A stretch of DNA of 18,775 bases from Clostridia bacterium (GCA_017936125.1 JAGBGE010000030.1:1-18775); one strand, 5' to 3'; positions 1-8,952 are shown, counted from the stretch's first letter. Program-made: numbers and translations. Notes: a model not told the origin generated them from the sequence alone.

Positions 1-336
1 AAGAACGAGATCGAAAGAGGTCAGGTTCTTTGCAAGCCCGGTTCCGTTCATCCCCACACCAAGTTCATCGGTCAGGTTTACGTTCTTACCGAAAAGGAAG
101 GCGGTCGTTCCAAGCCCTTCTTCTCCGGCTACAGACCTCAGTTCTACTTCAGAACTACCGACGTTACCGGTGTTATCACTCTTCCCGAGGATGTTGAGAT
201 GTGCCGTCCCGGCGACAACGTTAACATGAACGTTGAGCTCATCACTCCTATCGCTTGCGAGAAGGGTCTTCGTTTCGCTATCCGTGAGGGTGGCCGTACC
301 GTTGGTTCGGGCGTTGTAGGCGAAATCCTTGCTTAA
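1..336 (+). CDS. tuf: Elongation factor Tu, C-terminal part (5' end outside window)
   Basis: EF-Tu carries aminoacyl-tRNA to the ribosome as a GTP complex. Only the last 111 codons are present, open from base 1 to TAA at 334-336. The translation matches the last part of the protein, spanning domains II and III: it has [10 protein letters not shown], the [14 protein letters not shown] stretch and a [16 protein letters not shown] ending typical of bacterial EF-Tu. The GTPase domain lies upstream of the window. Codon use is strongly biased toward a few codons (for example GTT, CGT and GGT), as expected for a very highly expressed gene. A strong hairpin follows 34 bases after the stop, so this is probably the last gene of its transcript (often a rpsL-rpsG-fusA-tuf unit, which cannot be seen here). 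Identification is near certain; tufA versus tufB cannot be decided. Confidence 0.97.
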   Translation, partial: KNEIERGQVLCKPGSVHPHTKFIGQVYVLTEKEGGRSKPFFSGYRPQFYFRTTDVTGVITLPEDVEMCRPGDNVNMNVELITPIACEKGLRFAIREGGRTVGSGVVGEILA

Positions 337-370
337 TTGTAAGAATTTGGTTTATAAAACCTAATATTTA

Positions 371-402
371 TCCGACAGTCCTTCGGGGCTGTCGGATATT
401 TA
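371..402 (+). terminator. Rho-independent terminator after tuf, UUCG tetraloop
   Basis: An 11-bp stem (371-381 with 386-396, one G-U pair) closes on a C(TTCG)G loop, the very stable UUCG tetraloop. It is followed by TATTTAT. The T-tail is weak but the stem is strong. It lies directly after the tuf stop codon and should end that transcript. Confidence 0.8.
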
Positions 403-403
403 T

Positions 404-428
404 AAAAAAAGACGGAACTCAGCCCGTC
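404..428 (-). terminator. Intrinsic-terminator-like hairpin on the minus strand
   Basis: GACGG (411-415) pairs with CCGTC (424-428). On the minus strand this 5-bp GC-rich stem is followed directly by seven T (404-410). This has the form of an intrinsic terminator reading leftwards, but no minus-strand gene lies immediately upstream. It could act with the tuf hairpin as a two-way barrier, or end a short unannotated RNA. Confidence 0.45.
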
Positions 429-454
429 AGTTGTAAGTAAAATGCGAAAACGCA

Positions 455-485
455 TTGTATCGAAAATTCAACTATTTAATATAAT
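455..485 (+). promoter_or_regulatory. Probable promoter of the ribU leader
   Basis: A perfect -10 TATAAT lies at 480-485. A TTGTAT at 455-460 could be a -35, but the spacer would be 19 bp, so this half is weak. The predicted start, about 491-493, coincides with the first base of the 31-bp repeat that copies the 5' edge of the FMN aptamer. No better promoter was seen between 523 and 719. Confidence 0.5.
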
Positions 486-491
486 AGCTAC

Positions 492-522
492 AAAATTCTT
501 TGGGGATTGGTGAGATTCCATA
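492..522 (+). repeat. 31-bp direct repeat, copy 1 (truncated FMN-aptamer start)
   Basis: This is identical over 31 bases to 719-749, where the same bases form the P1 5' strand and P2 arm of the FMN riboswitch. After copy 1 the sequence leaves the aptamer (ACTCCGCCCGC instead of CCGGCAGTAGAG), so only the first quarter of an aptamer is present here. Confidence 0.9.
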
Positions 523-530
523 ACTCCGCC

Positions 531-681
531 CGCAAAATTCGTTTTGCTAAAACGAATTTTTGCGTCAAAGCATTTGCTTTGACTTTGTTTTCTCTGAAAA
601 CGAGTGCTTCGTGGAAATTTTGCCTATAAAACCTTGCAGTTTTACCAGCATTTGCTTGGACACGAAAGCGCTCTGCGCTTT
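531..681. repeat. Palindrome-rich insert in the ribU leader
   Basis: The stretch between the two 31-bp repeats (523-718) holds four short hairpins. They are 531-564 (15 bp with one bulged T, loop GCT), 564-583 (8 bp, loop ATTT), 587-601 (6 bp, loop TCT) and 665-681 (7 bp, loop TCT). The minus strand is open for 86 codons over 488-748, but the product has no recognisable domain and no good ribosome site, so I do not call it a gene. The structure suggests a small non-autonomous repeat element; a search for further genome copies would decide. Confidence 0.55.
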
Positions 682-718
682 GCGCTCGGCAAAATATCCG
701 ACAGTAATAAAAACTTAA

Positions 719-749
719 AAAATTCTTTGGGGATTGGTGAGATTCCATA
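719..749 (+). repeat. 31-bp direct repeat, copy 2 (start of the intact FMN aptamer)
   Basis: Identical to 492-522. Here it continues without interruption into the full FMN aptamer, so this is the functional copy. Confidence 0.9.
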
Positions 750-839
750 CCGGCAGTAGAGTCTGCGAGGGGCAGGGGAGACCTGCTTTCTGATAAGGTG
801 AAACTCCTTAACCGACGGTAAAGTCCGGATGAGAAAGGA
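723..839 (+). promoter_or_regulatory. FMN riboswitch (RFN element) controlling ribU
   Basis: The FMN aptamer represses riboflavin genes when FMN is plentiful. Conserved blocks are visible in order: GGGG...GGTGAGATTCC (730-746), CCGGCAGTAGAGTCTGCGA (750-768), a P4 helix GCAGG/CCTGC (772-776/782-786), AAGGTGAAACTCCTT (795-809), then CCGACGGTAAAGTCCGGATGAGAAAGGA (812-839). P1 forms between TTCTTT (723-728) and AAAGGA (834-839). That AAAGGA is also the ribosome-binding site of the following gene, five bases before its ATG. FMN-stabilised P1 would therefore hide the Shine-Dalgarno directly, without a separate expression platform. No terminator hairpin lies between aptamer and ATG. The aptamer call is near certain; the translational mechanism is inferred. 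Confidence 0.95.
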
Positions 840-844
840 ATAAT

Positions 845-1531
845 ATGAAAACTACCGGCAATAAAATTTATCTTGAAAAAGCAATCGGCATATCCATTTT
901 CTCGGCATTTGCCTTTGTAGTTGCACTGGTGTGCAACATTATTCCGCCTGTTGCGGGATTTCTTTCACTTGACGTCAAGGATGCGGTGATTTCGATAGCC
1001 GCCTTTATATACGGTCCGATTTCGGGTGTTATAATAGCATTCCTTGCCGCTTTTATTGAGTTTTTAACCTTTAGCACGACCGCTTGGTACGGTTTGGTTA
1101 TGAACTTCGCTTCATCTGCAGTCTTTACTCTTACCGCATCGCTGATATATAAGAACAAGAGGACATTAAACGGAGCTATTATCGCCTTTTCGTGCGCAGT
1201 TGTTGCGACCGCAAGCGTGATGCTGCTTCTCAATAAATTTGTCACTCCAATTTATCTTACCGACATAGTAGGTCTACCCAAGGCTGCCGCGGTTGATACT
1301 GTAATGGAGCTTTTGCCCACGGTTCTTCTGCCCTTCAATTTTGCAAAATCTCTCCTGAACGCAGCCGTTGCAATAATGCTCTACAAGCCGGTGCTTGCGG
1401 CGCTCTCTAAATCGGGTATAATCAAAACCAAGAGCGCAAGTCTTAGCTTTAACAAGAATACAAGAATCATTCTGACGATAGGCGCAGTCTGCCTTATCTG
1501 CTCTATTATCATACTTATAATAATAGCGTAA
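845..1531 (+). CDS. ribU: Riboflavin ECF transporter substrate-binding subunit RibU
   Basis: RibU is the S component that captures riboflavin in the membrane and works with the shared ECF energy module (EcfA, EcfA', EcfT), which is not in this window. The 228-residue product is almost entirely hydrophobic, with about six membrane segments. It has RibU-like stretches: LSLDVKDAVISIAAFIYGP with SGVIIAFL near residues 41-67, and LLPFNFAKSLLNA near 160-173. A single hydrophobic helix follows at about 208-227, slightly longer than the usual RibU end. ATG at 845 is chosen because AAAGGA (834-839) lies five bases upstream and the FMN riboswitch ends there. The riboswitch independently supports riboflavin as substrate. 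It is a single-gene unit, convergent with the ATP synthase operon. Confidence 0.93.
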   Translation: MKTTGNKIYLEKAIGISIFSAFAFVVALVCNIIPPVAGFLSLDVKDAVISIAAFIYGPISGVIIAFLAAFIEFLTFSTTAWYGLVMNFASSAVFTLTASLIYKNKRTLNGAIIAFSCAVVATASVMLLLNKFVTPIYLTDIVGLPKAAAVDTVMELLPTVLLPFNFAKSLLNAAVAIMLYKPVLAALSKSGIIKTKSASLSFNKNTRIILTIGAVCLICSIIILIIIA

Positions 1532-1563
1532 GCGCAAAATCAAAAGTCGCGTGAGCGCAGAAA

Positions 1564-1610
1564 AACGCCCAATTTTGTAAAACAAAGTTTGCAAAATCGG
1601 GCGTTGTTTA
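1564..1610. terminator. Two-way terminator between ribU and the atp operon
   Basis: Arms 1564-1581 and 1588-1605 form an 18-position stem (16 Watson-Crick pairs, one wobble, one A-C mismatch) with a 6-base loop. Plus-strand reading continues into GTTTATTAT. Minus-strand reading continues into a T run from 1565 down to 1561. It lies between convergent genes and can end both transcripts. Confidence 0.75.
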
Positions 1611-1652
1611 TTATAATAATAACTCCTTGCTGCTATGTGACAAGGTTATATG

Positions 1653-1928
1653 GCAGTATAGCTTTGCTTCAAAGCACTGCTTAATATTTCCACCAAATAT
1701 CGTTTAATAAATATTGCTTGTGCGCTCTCAAGAGAGCATATTTAATAAGCGTTAGTTAATAGTTCTATCCGGCATCGCCTTGCGGCATTGCTACGGCTGC
1801 CTTATAGCTCTGTACTGTTTTTACAGCTGACTAATATAAGCTCTTCTGCTTTTGCAGCGAACCTATAGAGCGCTCACCGTATAGACGGCGGCTTATAGTC
1901 CTGACAGGTCGCTCGCTGATTTTACAGC
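1653..1928. repeat. Non-coding tract of consecutive mini-hairpins
   Basis: No gene is evident in 1611-1921. The stretch contains a run of small perfect stems: 1653-1680 (GCAGT and GCTTTG arms, loop CTT), 1684-1700 (ATATTT, loop CCACC), 1724-1737 (GCTCTC/GAGAGC), 1810-1826 (CTGTA/TACAG), 1846-1857 (CTGC, loop TTTT), 1868-1875 (palindrome GAGCGCTC), 1877-1888 (CCGT, loop ATAG), 1900-1908 (CCT/AGG) and 1915-1928 (GCTG/CAGC, spanning the atpC stop). Function is unknown; it resembles a dispersed intergenic repeat more than a regulatory site. Confidence 0.5.
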
Positions 1929-2323
1929 AGCTCCGCAACGTTGATACGGTTGACAGCTCTCGCAAGCTTCGCCTTAGCCACGAGCTCTTCACGTTCATCG
2001 TTTGCTCTCTCTATTGCCGCTTCGGCACGCTCCTTTGCAGCTTTCGCGCGGGAAATATCAATATTTTCCGCAAACTCAAAGGTGATTGCCACAACCCTCG
2101 TTACTCCGTTCTGTACAGAAACGAAGCCGCCGGATGCTGAGGCGAATCTGGGCTTGCCGTCGATAAGCAGTCGCGCTCTGCCCGTTGCAATAGATGCGAG
2201 GAAATCCGCATGACCGTGGAGTAATTCGACGTCACCGTCGTCAGTTCTTATAAGCAGGCTCTCCACCTCGCCGGTAAAGGCAAGGCCGTCGGGAGTCACT
2301 ATTTCAAGTTGGAATGGCTTCAT
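1922..2323 (-). CDS. atpC: F1Fo ATP synthase epsilon subunit
   Basis: Epsilon joins gamma to the c-ring in the central stalk and can inhibit ATP hydrolysis. At 133 residues it has the usual length. The N-terminal beta-sandwich is recognisable (FQLEIVTPDG at the start, then LLIRTDDGDVELLHGHADFLASIATG), and residues about 90-130 form the charged C-terminal helical hairpin (RAKAAKERAEAAIERANDE). It is the last gene of the operon, 23 bases after atpD. A ribosome site GAGGACG lies upstream of the ATG at 2323. The next structure downstream on this strand is the mini-hairpin tract, then the two-way terminator at 1564-1610. Confidence 0.95.
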   Translation of the reverse strand: MKPFQLEIVTPDGLAFTGEVESLLIRTDDGDVELLHGHADFLASIATGRARLLIDGKPRFASASGGFVSVQNGVTRVVAITFEFAENIDISRAKAAKERAEAAIERANDEREELVAKAKLARAVNRINVAELL

Positions 2324-2346
2324 TCTAGCTACGTCCTCTCGTCATT

Positions 2347-3780
<1,434 letters not shown>

Positions 3781-4632
3781 TTACAAGGCTTCCGAACCGG
3801 ATACAATTTCCGTGATCTCCTGGGTGATAACCGCCTGACGCGCTCGGTTGTAGCGAAGCATAAGGCTGTCTATCATTTCGGAGGCATTTTTATTTGCCGC
3901 GTTCATCGCAGTTCTGCGCGCCGCAGACTCGGATGCAAGTGACTCGCATACTGCCGAGTTGATTACACCGCCGACGTACTTTGGTACTATGCTCGCGAGA
4001 ATTTCCTCGGGGTCGCCCGCGTAAATAGGGTCGGGCGAGCTCTTTTTCTCACCGCTAGCTTCACGGTCGAGCGGAAGCAGCTGACGGTGCTCTGGTATCT
4101 GTGATATCATTGACGCAAATCTCGTGTATACGAGAACGACTCTGTCGAATTTACCTATCTCAAAGTCGCGGCAAATCTCCTCTGCAAGCGCGAGAGAATC
4201 ACCAACCGACATCTCCGAAACGTAGGGAAATTCCGACGAGTAAAGCGGCATTCTCCTGTGCGTGTAGTAGTCAAGCGACTTTTTACCGATAGGCAGGAAT
4301 ACGGCTTCCTTATCAGCAGATAGCTGCGCTGTCATACGGAAGATATTTGAGTTATATCCGCCCGCAAGACCTCTGTCACCGGCAATTACTATATAGAGCG
4401 TTTTGTTACCCTCGGGCACTCTCGACCATATCGAATCCTTAACCTCGTGCGCAGACTCAATATCGTCGATAGCCTTCAGTGTTATCTCATAAAAGGGGCG
4501 AGAGCTCTCTGCCTTTTCTCTTGCTTTGCGCAGCTTCGATGTGGCAACAAGCTCCATAGCCTTGGTTATCTGCATAGTGCTGGTTACGCTTTTCATGCGT
4601 GACTTTATGCTATTCATTGATGCACCGGCCAT
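3781..4632 (-). CDS. atpG: F1Fo ATP synthase gamma subunit
   Basis: Gamma is the rotating shaft of F1. The 283-residue protein shows both family signatures. The N-terminal helix reads IKSRMKSVTSTMQITKAMEL followed by VATSKLRKA (residues 9-37). The C-terminal helix reads MIDSLMLRYNRARQAVITQE followed by ITEIV (about 253-277). The ATG at 4632 is chosen because of the GGAAGGGG ribosome site upstream and because MAGASMNSIKSRMKSV fits the usual N terminus (MAG...IK.RI.SV). An internal Met six codons in is a less likely alternative. The gene lies between atpA and atpD in the standard order. Confidence 0.97.
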   Translation of the reverse strand: MAGASMNSIKSRMKSVTSTMQITKAMELVATSKLRKAREKAESSRPFYEITLKAIDDIESAHEVKDSIWSRVPEGNKTLYIVIAGDRGLAGGYNSNIFRMTAQLSADKEAVFLPIGKKSLDYYTHRRMPLYSSEFPYVSEMSVGDSLALAEEICRDFEIGKFDRVVLVYTRFASMISQIPEHRQLLPLDREASGEKKSSPDPIYAGDPEEILASIVPKYVGGVINSAVCESLASESAARRTAMNAANKNASEMIDSLMLRYNRARQAVITQEITEIVSGSEAL

Positions 4633-4684
4633 ATTCTTTTTCCCCTTCCTTTCTTTATAAATGTTATAAAAGGTAAATTATTGT

Positions 4685-6196
4685 TTACTTATTTTGGAAT
4701 TTTTCCTTGCAAAGAAGGATAGCTTCCTTGAGCTCTGCGCTCGTTTCATCGCTCAACACGCCCGTGTCACGAATAGAAGCGAGAAGCGCATCCTTGGTCG
4801 CGACGAGGTAGTCGAAGAGCTCATCTTCGAAGCGCTGAATCGACTCGACGGGAATATCTACGAGTAGATTATTAACCACCGCGTAGATTATAGCAACCTG
4901 AAGCTCGACTGCGATAGGCGAATTTCTGTCCTGCTTTAATACCTCAACGATACGCTTACCCTGCTCAAGACGAGCCTTGGTATCTGCGTCGAGGTCGGAG
5001 CCGAACTGAGCAAAGCCCGCAAGCTCTCTGTACTGCGAGTAGAGCAACTTGAGAGTACCGGCAACCTTCTTCATCGCCTTAATCTGCGCGTTACCGCCAA
5101 CTCGGGAAACCGAGATACCGGGATTAACCGCAGGGCGAACGCCCGAGTGGAACAGCTCTGACTCGAGGAATATCTGACCGTCGGTGATAGAAATTACGTT
5201 AGTGGGAATGTACGCCGAAACGTCACCCGCCTGCGTCTCAATGATAGGAAGCGCTGTCAGCGAGCCACCGCCGTATTCGGGCGCAAGCCTTGCCGCGCGC
5301 TCAAGGAGTCTTGAGTGCAGGTAGAATACGTCACCGGGATATGCCTCACGGCCCGGAGGACGTCTGATAAGAAGCGAGAGCGCGCGATATGCAACCGCGT
5401 GCTTGGAGAGGTCGTCGTACACGATAAGCACGTCGCGGCCCTTGTCCATAAAGTACTCGCCCATAGCACAGCCCGAGTAGGGCGCGATATACTGAAGGGG
5501 CGCAGATTCTGCCGCGGTCGCGCTGACGACTATGGTGTAATCCATAGCGCCGTTCTTGTAGAGCGTGTCAACCACGTTAGTAACGGTGGACTGCTTCTGA
5601 CCTATCGCAACGTAGATACAGATAACGTCCTTGCCCTTTTGATTTATAATAGTGTCGGTTGCGATAACCGTCTTACCGGTCTGTCTGTCGCCGATAATAA
5701 GCTCACGCTGACCTCTGCCTATCGGTATCATAGAGTCGATAGCCTTGATACCCGTTTGCAGCGGTACGGAAACCGATTTTCTCTCAATAATGCCGTAAGC
5801 CTTGCGCTCAATAGGGCTGTAATCGCTCGCAACGATAGGGCCCTTCGCGTCAACGGGCTGACCGAGAGCGTTGACTACTCTGCCGATGAGTCTCTCGCCT
5901 ACGGGAACAGAAACGACTCTGCCCGTACGCTTAACCACGCTGCCCTCTGCAATACCGACGTCAGTACCGAGAAGCACCGCGCTGACGACCTTTTCCTCAA
6001 GGTTGAGAGCCATACCGTAGGTTCCGTTCGAGAACTCGAGAAGCTCGTTAGACTTGCACTTGTCAATGCCGTAAACCTTGGAAATACCGTCGCCAACAGA
6101 GATAACGTAGCCAATCTCGTCCTGCTCGGTCTCTCTCGAGTAGTTTCTGATTTGCTCTTTGATTATCTTGCTGATATCATCTAATTTAGACTGCAT
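4685..6196 (-). CDS. atpA: F1Fo ATP synthase alpha subunit
   Basis: Alpha alternates with beta in the F1 hexamer and supplies the arginine finger. The 503-residue product has the P-loop GDRQTGKT at 169-176, the region [20 protein letters not shown] at about 280-300, and SVSRVGG with the arginine finger at R365. The N-terminal helix ([16 protein letters not shown]) is the part that binds the delta subunit. Length is typical. ATG at 6196 follows a GGGAAAG ribosome site, 48 bases after the atpH stop. No damage or unusual residues were seen. Confidence 0.99.
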   Translation of the reverse strand: MQSKLDDISKIIKEQIRNYSRETEQDEIGYVISVGDGISKVYGIDKCKSNELLEFSNGTYGMALNLEEKVVSAVLLGTDVGIAEGSVVKRTGRVVSVPVGERLIGRVVNALGQPVDAKGPIVASDYSPIERKAYGIIERKSVSVPLQTGIKAIDSMIPIGRGQRELIIGDRQTGKTVIATDTIINQKGKDVICIYVAIGQKQSTVTNVVDTLYKNGAMDYTIVVSATAAESAPLQYIAPYSGCAMGEYFMDKGRDVLIVYDDLSKHAVAYRALSLLIRRPPGREAYPGDVFYLHSRLLERAARLAPEYGGGSLTALPIIETQAGDVSAYIPTNVISITDGQIFLESELFHSGVRPAVNPGISVSRVGGNAQIKAMKKVAGTLKLLYSQYRELAGFAQFGSDLDADTKARLEQGKRIVEVLKQDRNSPIAVELQVAIIYAVVNNLLVDIPVESIQRFEDELFDYLVATKDALLASIRDTGVLSDETSAELKEAILLCKEKFQNK

Positions 6197-6244
6197 TTTG
6201 TTCTTCTTTCCCTTTGCCGCCTGGCAAAGATATTTTTTAGCGCG

Positions 6245-6781
6245 TTAGATAACAGCGCTCTTTAGAGCAGCCTCGAACTTGTCGAGTCTCGTCTTAACCG
6301 AGCCGTCAAGCTGAATGCCGCTGTATCGCAGCAGGGCGCCGCCAAGAATAGACTTGTCGGTGGTGTTGCTTAAAATTACGGTCTTTCCCGTGAGCGCCGA
6401 GAGCTTCCTCGTGAGAGTCTTGCTCTGCGTCTCGGTAAGCGGAATAGCCGTCACCGCCTCAGCGCGCAGGATTCCACGCGACTCGTCGTAGAGCGCAGCG
6501 TATTCATCCGCAAGCTTAGGGAAAAGGTAGGAAAGCCGCTTTTCTGCTAAAATTTTGATTAAGTTAACGAGCGACACGTCAAGCGAGGAAAACGCCTTGT
6601 CTATAAGAGAGAGCCTCTCGCTCTTTTCGAGCGCGGGCGTGTCGAGCAGGTCGGCATAAGTGGGGTTAGAGGCGAAAGCCTCCTTTGCCAGCTTGACGTC
6701 TGCCATAACTCTGTCCGAGCTATGCTCCTCCTCGCTGATCATAAAGAGCGCTCGTGCGTATTCGTATGCTCCCGTCATCAT
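6245..6781 (-). CDS. atpH: F1Fo ATP synthase delta subunit
   Basis: Delta links the top of F1 to the b-subunit stalk. The 178-residue product has the family layout: an N-terminal helical bundle (YEYARALFMISEEE near residue 6) and a C-terminal part with AEAVTAIPLTETQSKTLTRK (about 108-128) and ILGGALLRYSGIQLDGSVKT followed by RL near the end. The start overlaps the atpF stop by four bases (ATGA, 6778-6781), consistent with translational coupling. A second ATG follows at once (MMTGAY), so the exact start is uncertain by one codon. Confidence 0.96.
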   Translation of the reverse strand: MMTGAYEYARALFMISEEEHSSDRVMADVKLAKEAFASNPTYADLLDTPALEKSERLSLIDKAFSSLDVSLVNLIKILAEKRLSYLFPKLADEYAALYDESRGILRAEAVTAIPLTETQSKTLTRKLSALTGKTVILSNTTDKSILGGALLRYSGIQLDGSVKTRLDKFEAALKSAVI

Positions 6782-7308
6782 TCGTTACCTATGTTATTTA
6801 TAAAATCATCTATAAGATCTCTGTGCTCGCTCTCGTCAACGTCACGCTCAATAACAGCCGACGCAATACCGATAGCCATAGCCGAAACCTCGTTTTTGAC
6901 CTCGTTTAGCGCGTGCTTCTTTTCAAGCTCAATTTGCTCCTCCGCACGCTCGAGTGTACGAGCCGCCTGCGCGTTGGCATCACGGAGAATTTCCTCCTCC
7001 TTGAGCTGCGCGCGTCTTACGGCATTCTTGAGTATTTCCTCGCTTTCCTCGGTCGCGTGGCTCATTTTTTCTTCATATTCCGCCTTAAGCTCCTCGGCAG
7101 ACTTTTGAGCTTCCTCCGCGCCGGAATACATATCGTCGATCTCCTTTTGCCTTGAGTCGATCATATTTTTCAGCGGCTTGAACAGAAGCTTTTTAAGAAA
7201 AAGATAGAGTATAAGCAGGTTGCACCAAGCGAAAATCATCGTCCAGAGATTAACACCGACGAAGCTTTCAAACTTGTCAAGCATAGCGCTTGCATCCAAA
7301 AGTCCCAT
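6778..7308 (-). CDS. atpF: F1Fo ATP synthase b subunit
   Basis: Two copies of b form the outer stalk. The 176-residue protein has one membrane helix at about 20-40 (LWTMIFAWCNLLILYLFLKK), the characteristic junction KKLLFKPLKNMIDSRQKEID, and then a long charged coiled coil (EEAQKSAEELKAEYEEK and onward) to the C terminus. ATG at 7308 has an AAGGAG ribosome site. The membrane segment follows an unusually long soluble N terminus of about 18 residues (MGLLDASAMLDKFESFVGVN), as in several Clostridia. It overlaps atpH by four bases. Confidence 0.97.
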   Translation of the reverse strand: MGLLDASAMLDKFESFVGVNLWTMIFAWCNLLILYLFLKKLLFKPLKNMIDSRQKEIDDMYSGAEEAQKSAEELKAEYEEKMSHATEESEEILKNAVRRAQLKEEEILRDANAQAARTLERAEEQIELEKKHALNEVKNEVSAMAIGIASAVIERDVDESEHRDLIDDFINNIGNE

Positions 7309-7340
7309 TTGGGTTCTCCTTTGTAACTAAAATCGTTCTA

Positions 7341-7586
<246 letters not shown>

Positions 7587-7612
7587 CTAGATTTTTATTT
7601 TTTTCATTAAAA

Positions 7613-8434
7613 TTATTTTGCTTTATTAGCTTTTTTCTCAAGCTTCGCGCGTCTTTTCTCGGGTAGCTCCTCGTAGGGAGGGCAGGCGCCGCCGACGTAA
7701 ACCATCGTCAGAAGCGAGAACACGAGCGCCTGAACAAAGCCGGAGAAGAGGTCGAAGTAAATCGAGAGAAAGGCGGGAATACCAACCTGGAAGAAGGGAA
7801 TAGTGCCTATAATTCCGGGTATCCAGCCAAGAAGGAAGCTCGAGAGCGCCGCCAGCGCCGAATAAATAAGCGCTGTAAGCACCGAGCCGCCCGCAACGTT
7901 ACCGAAGTGACGGAACGCCATAGAAATAGGGTTGGCAATTTCGGATACGATATTCATCGGTGTCATAACCACGATAGGCTCCGTGAAGCCCTTTAGCCAC
8001 GCTCCGAATCCGAAGTTCTTGATATTGTGATACCACACCATACCGGTAGTAACGAGCGCCCATGCAGCCGTAACCGACAGGTCGGCGGTTGCCGAACGGA
8101 ACACCTGAGTCATACCGAGCAGTGTGCCGACTATCGAGGATAGAAAGAGTGTGCCGATATAGGGCGCAAACTTGAGATTATGCTTACCCATCGTATCCTC
8201 AACCAGATTGTAGAGCATATTGATAAGCTTCTCCGCCACTATCTGCAATCCGCCCGGGCGATGCTTCGAGAGCCTTCTCGTCACGATAAGGCTGACGATA
8301 ATCAGCAGAATCGTCACCGCGAAGAGAGTCACGGTGGTCTGCGTGATCAGGTTCTTCATAGTGAAGATGTCTATATCGGGTAAATCAAACGGTAGCTCGA
8401 AATAGACCTTAGGACCGGTTACGCTTAAATCCAC
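7613..8434 (-). CDS. atpB: F1Fo ATP synthase a subunit
   Basis: Subunit a provides the two half-channels that pass ions to the c-ring. The 273-residue product has five to six membrane helices and the essential arginine in ISMAFRHFGN (R175), the equivalent of E. coli R210. It also has the ATADLSVTAAWAL segment at 115-127, close to the usual PTADLN motif. The start is GTG at 8434: stop codons lie just upstream in frame and no ATG occurs soon after. The GTG shares one base with the atpI TAG stop (TAGTG), and AAGGAG lies 11 bases upstream. The C-terminal tail is Lys-rich and polar. Confidence 0.96.
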   Translation of the reverse strand: MDLSVTGPKVYFELPFDLPDIDIFTMKNLITQTTVTLFAVTILLIIVSLIVTRRLSKHRPGGLQIVAEKLINMLYNLVEDTMGKHNLKFAPYIGTLFLSSIVGTLLGMTQVFRSATADLSVTAAWALVTTGMVWYHNIKNFGFGAWLKGFTEPIVVMTPMNIVSEIANPISMAFRHFGNVAGGSVLTALIYSALAALSSFLLGWIPGIIGTIPFFQVGIPAFLSIYFDLFSGFVQALVFSLLTMVYVGGACPPYEELPEKRRAKLEKKANKAK

Positions 8435-8952
8435 TATTCATCACTCTCCTTTTCGTCATATTTGATAAATTTCTCAGGATTGGGTGCTTTCTCCGTCTTT
8501 TGCCTGATAATCTCGCCGAGCGAGAGCAGGGGACGGAATGCGAGCAGCGGTATCGCCGTTGCAAGAGGGTTGAACCACTTGGTCACGAAGGCAACCACGA
8601 GAGCCGCAAGCATAGTCACCGTTCTGGTTATATACGAGGTTTTAATTGCGTTTTGTATCGGCATAGAGTTTTCGGCAGCGAACTTCTCCGCCTCCTCGTC
8701 GCTCATCTCCCTGTCACCACGCAGGGCGAGATAATTGTTCACCGCGCGGTTGACCGACAGAACGAGGAAAAGGTAGTTAAGCACGATGACAGCAACTCCG
8801 AGTACGGCACCCGTGATAACACGATGGTCGAACTCCGCGACTCCAAATGCGGCTGCAAGCGCGAAACCGCCTACGACGAGCGCGCCAACGATAGCCTCGC
8901 CGATAGCGAGAGTCATAACCTCGCTTTTAGGAATTTTATTTTCATTCATCAT
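8434..8952 (-). CDS. atpI: ATP synthase subunit I (AtpI-type accessory membrane protein)
   Basis: AtpI-type proteins assist c-ring assembly. About 172 residues contain four hydrophobic segments in two pairs (about 13-40, 46-70, 103-124 and 127-146), with a polar stretch in the middle (REMSDEEAEKFAAENSMPIQ) and an acidic, charged C-terminal tail. This is somewhat longer than common AtpI proteins of about 120-130 residues. The frame is open up to 9009, but the ATG at 8952 (or the next codon, 8949) is preferred: upstream residues are a low-complexity Lys run lying wholly inside atpZ. It overlaps the atpZ stop by 11 bases. The family call rests on topology and position. Confidence 0.78.
   Translation of the reverse strand: MMNENKIPKSEVMTLAIGEAIVGALVVGGFALAAAFGVAEFDHRVITGAVLGVAVIVLNYLFLVLSVNRAVNNYLALRGDREMSDEEAEKFAAENSMPIQNAIKTSYITRTVTMLAALVVAFVTKWFNPLATAIPLLAFRPLLSLGEIIRQKTEKAPNPEKFIKYDEKESDE

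Noticed and set aside
488..748. 86-codon open frame on the minus strand spanning the palindrome-rich insert
   Set aside because: Its ends are the two 31-bp repeat copies that belong to the riboswitch, there is no ribosome site, and no domain is recognisable; it is better explained as non-coding repeat DNA.
5315..6184. 289-codon open frame opposite atpA
   Set aside because: Antisense shadow of the alpha-subunit gene with no ribosome site or domain.
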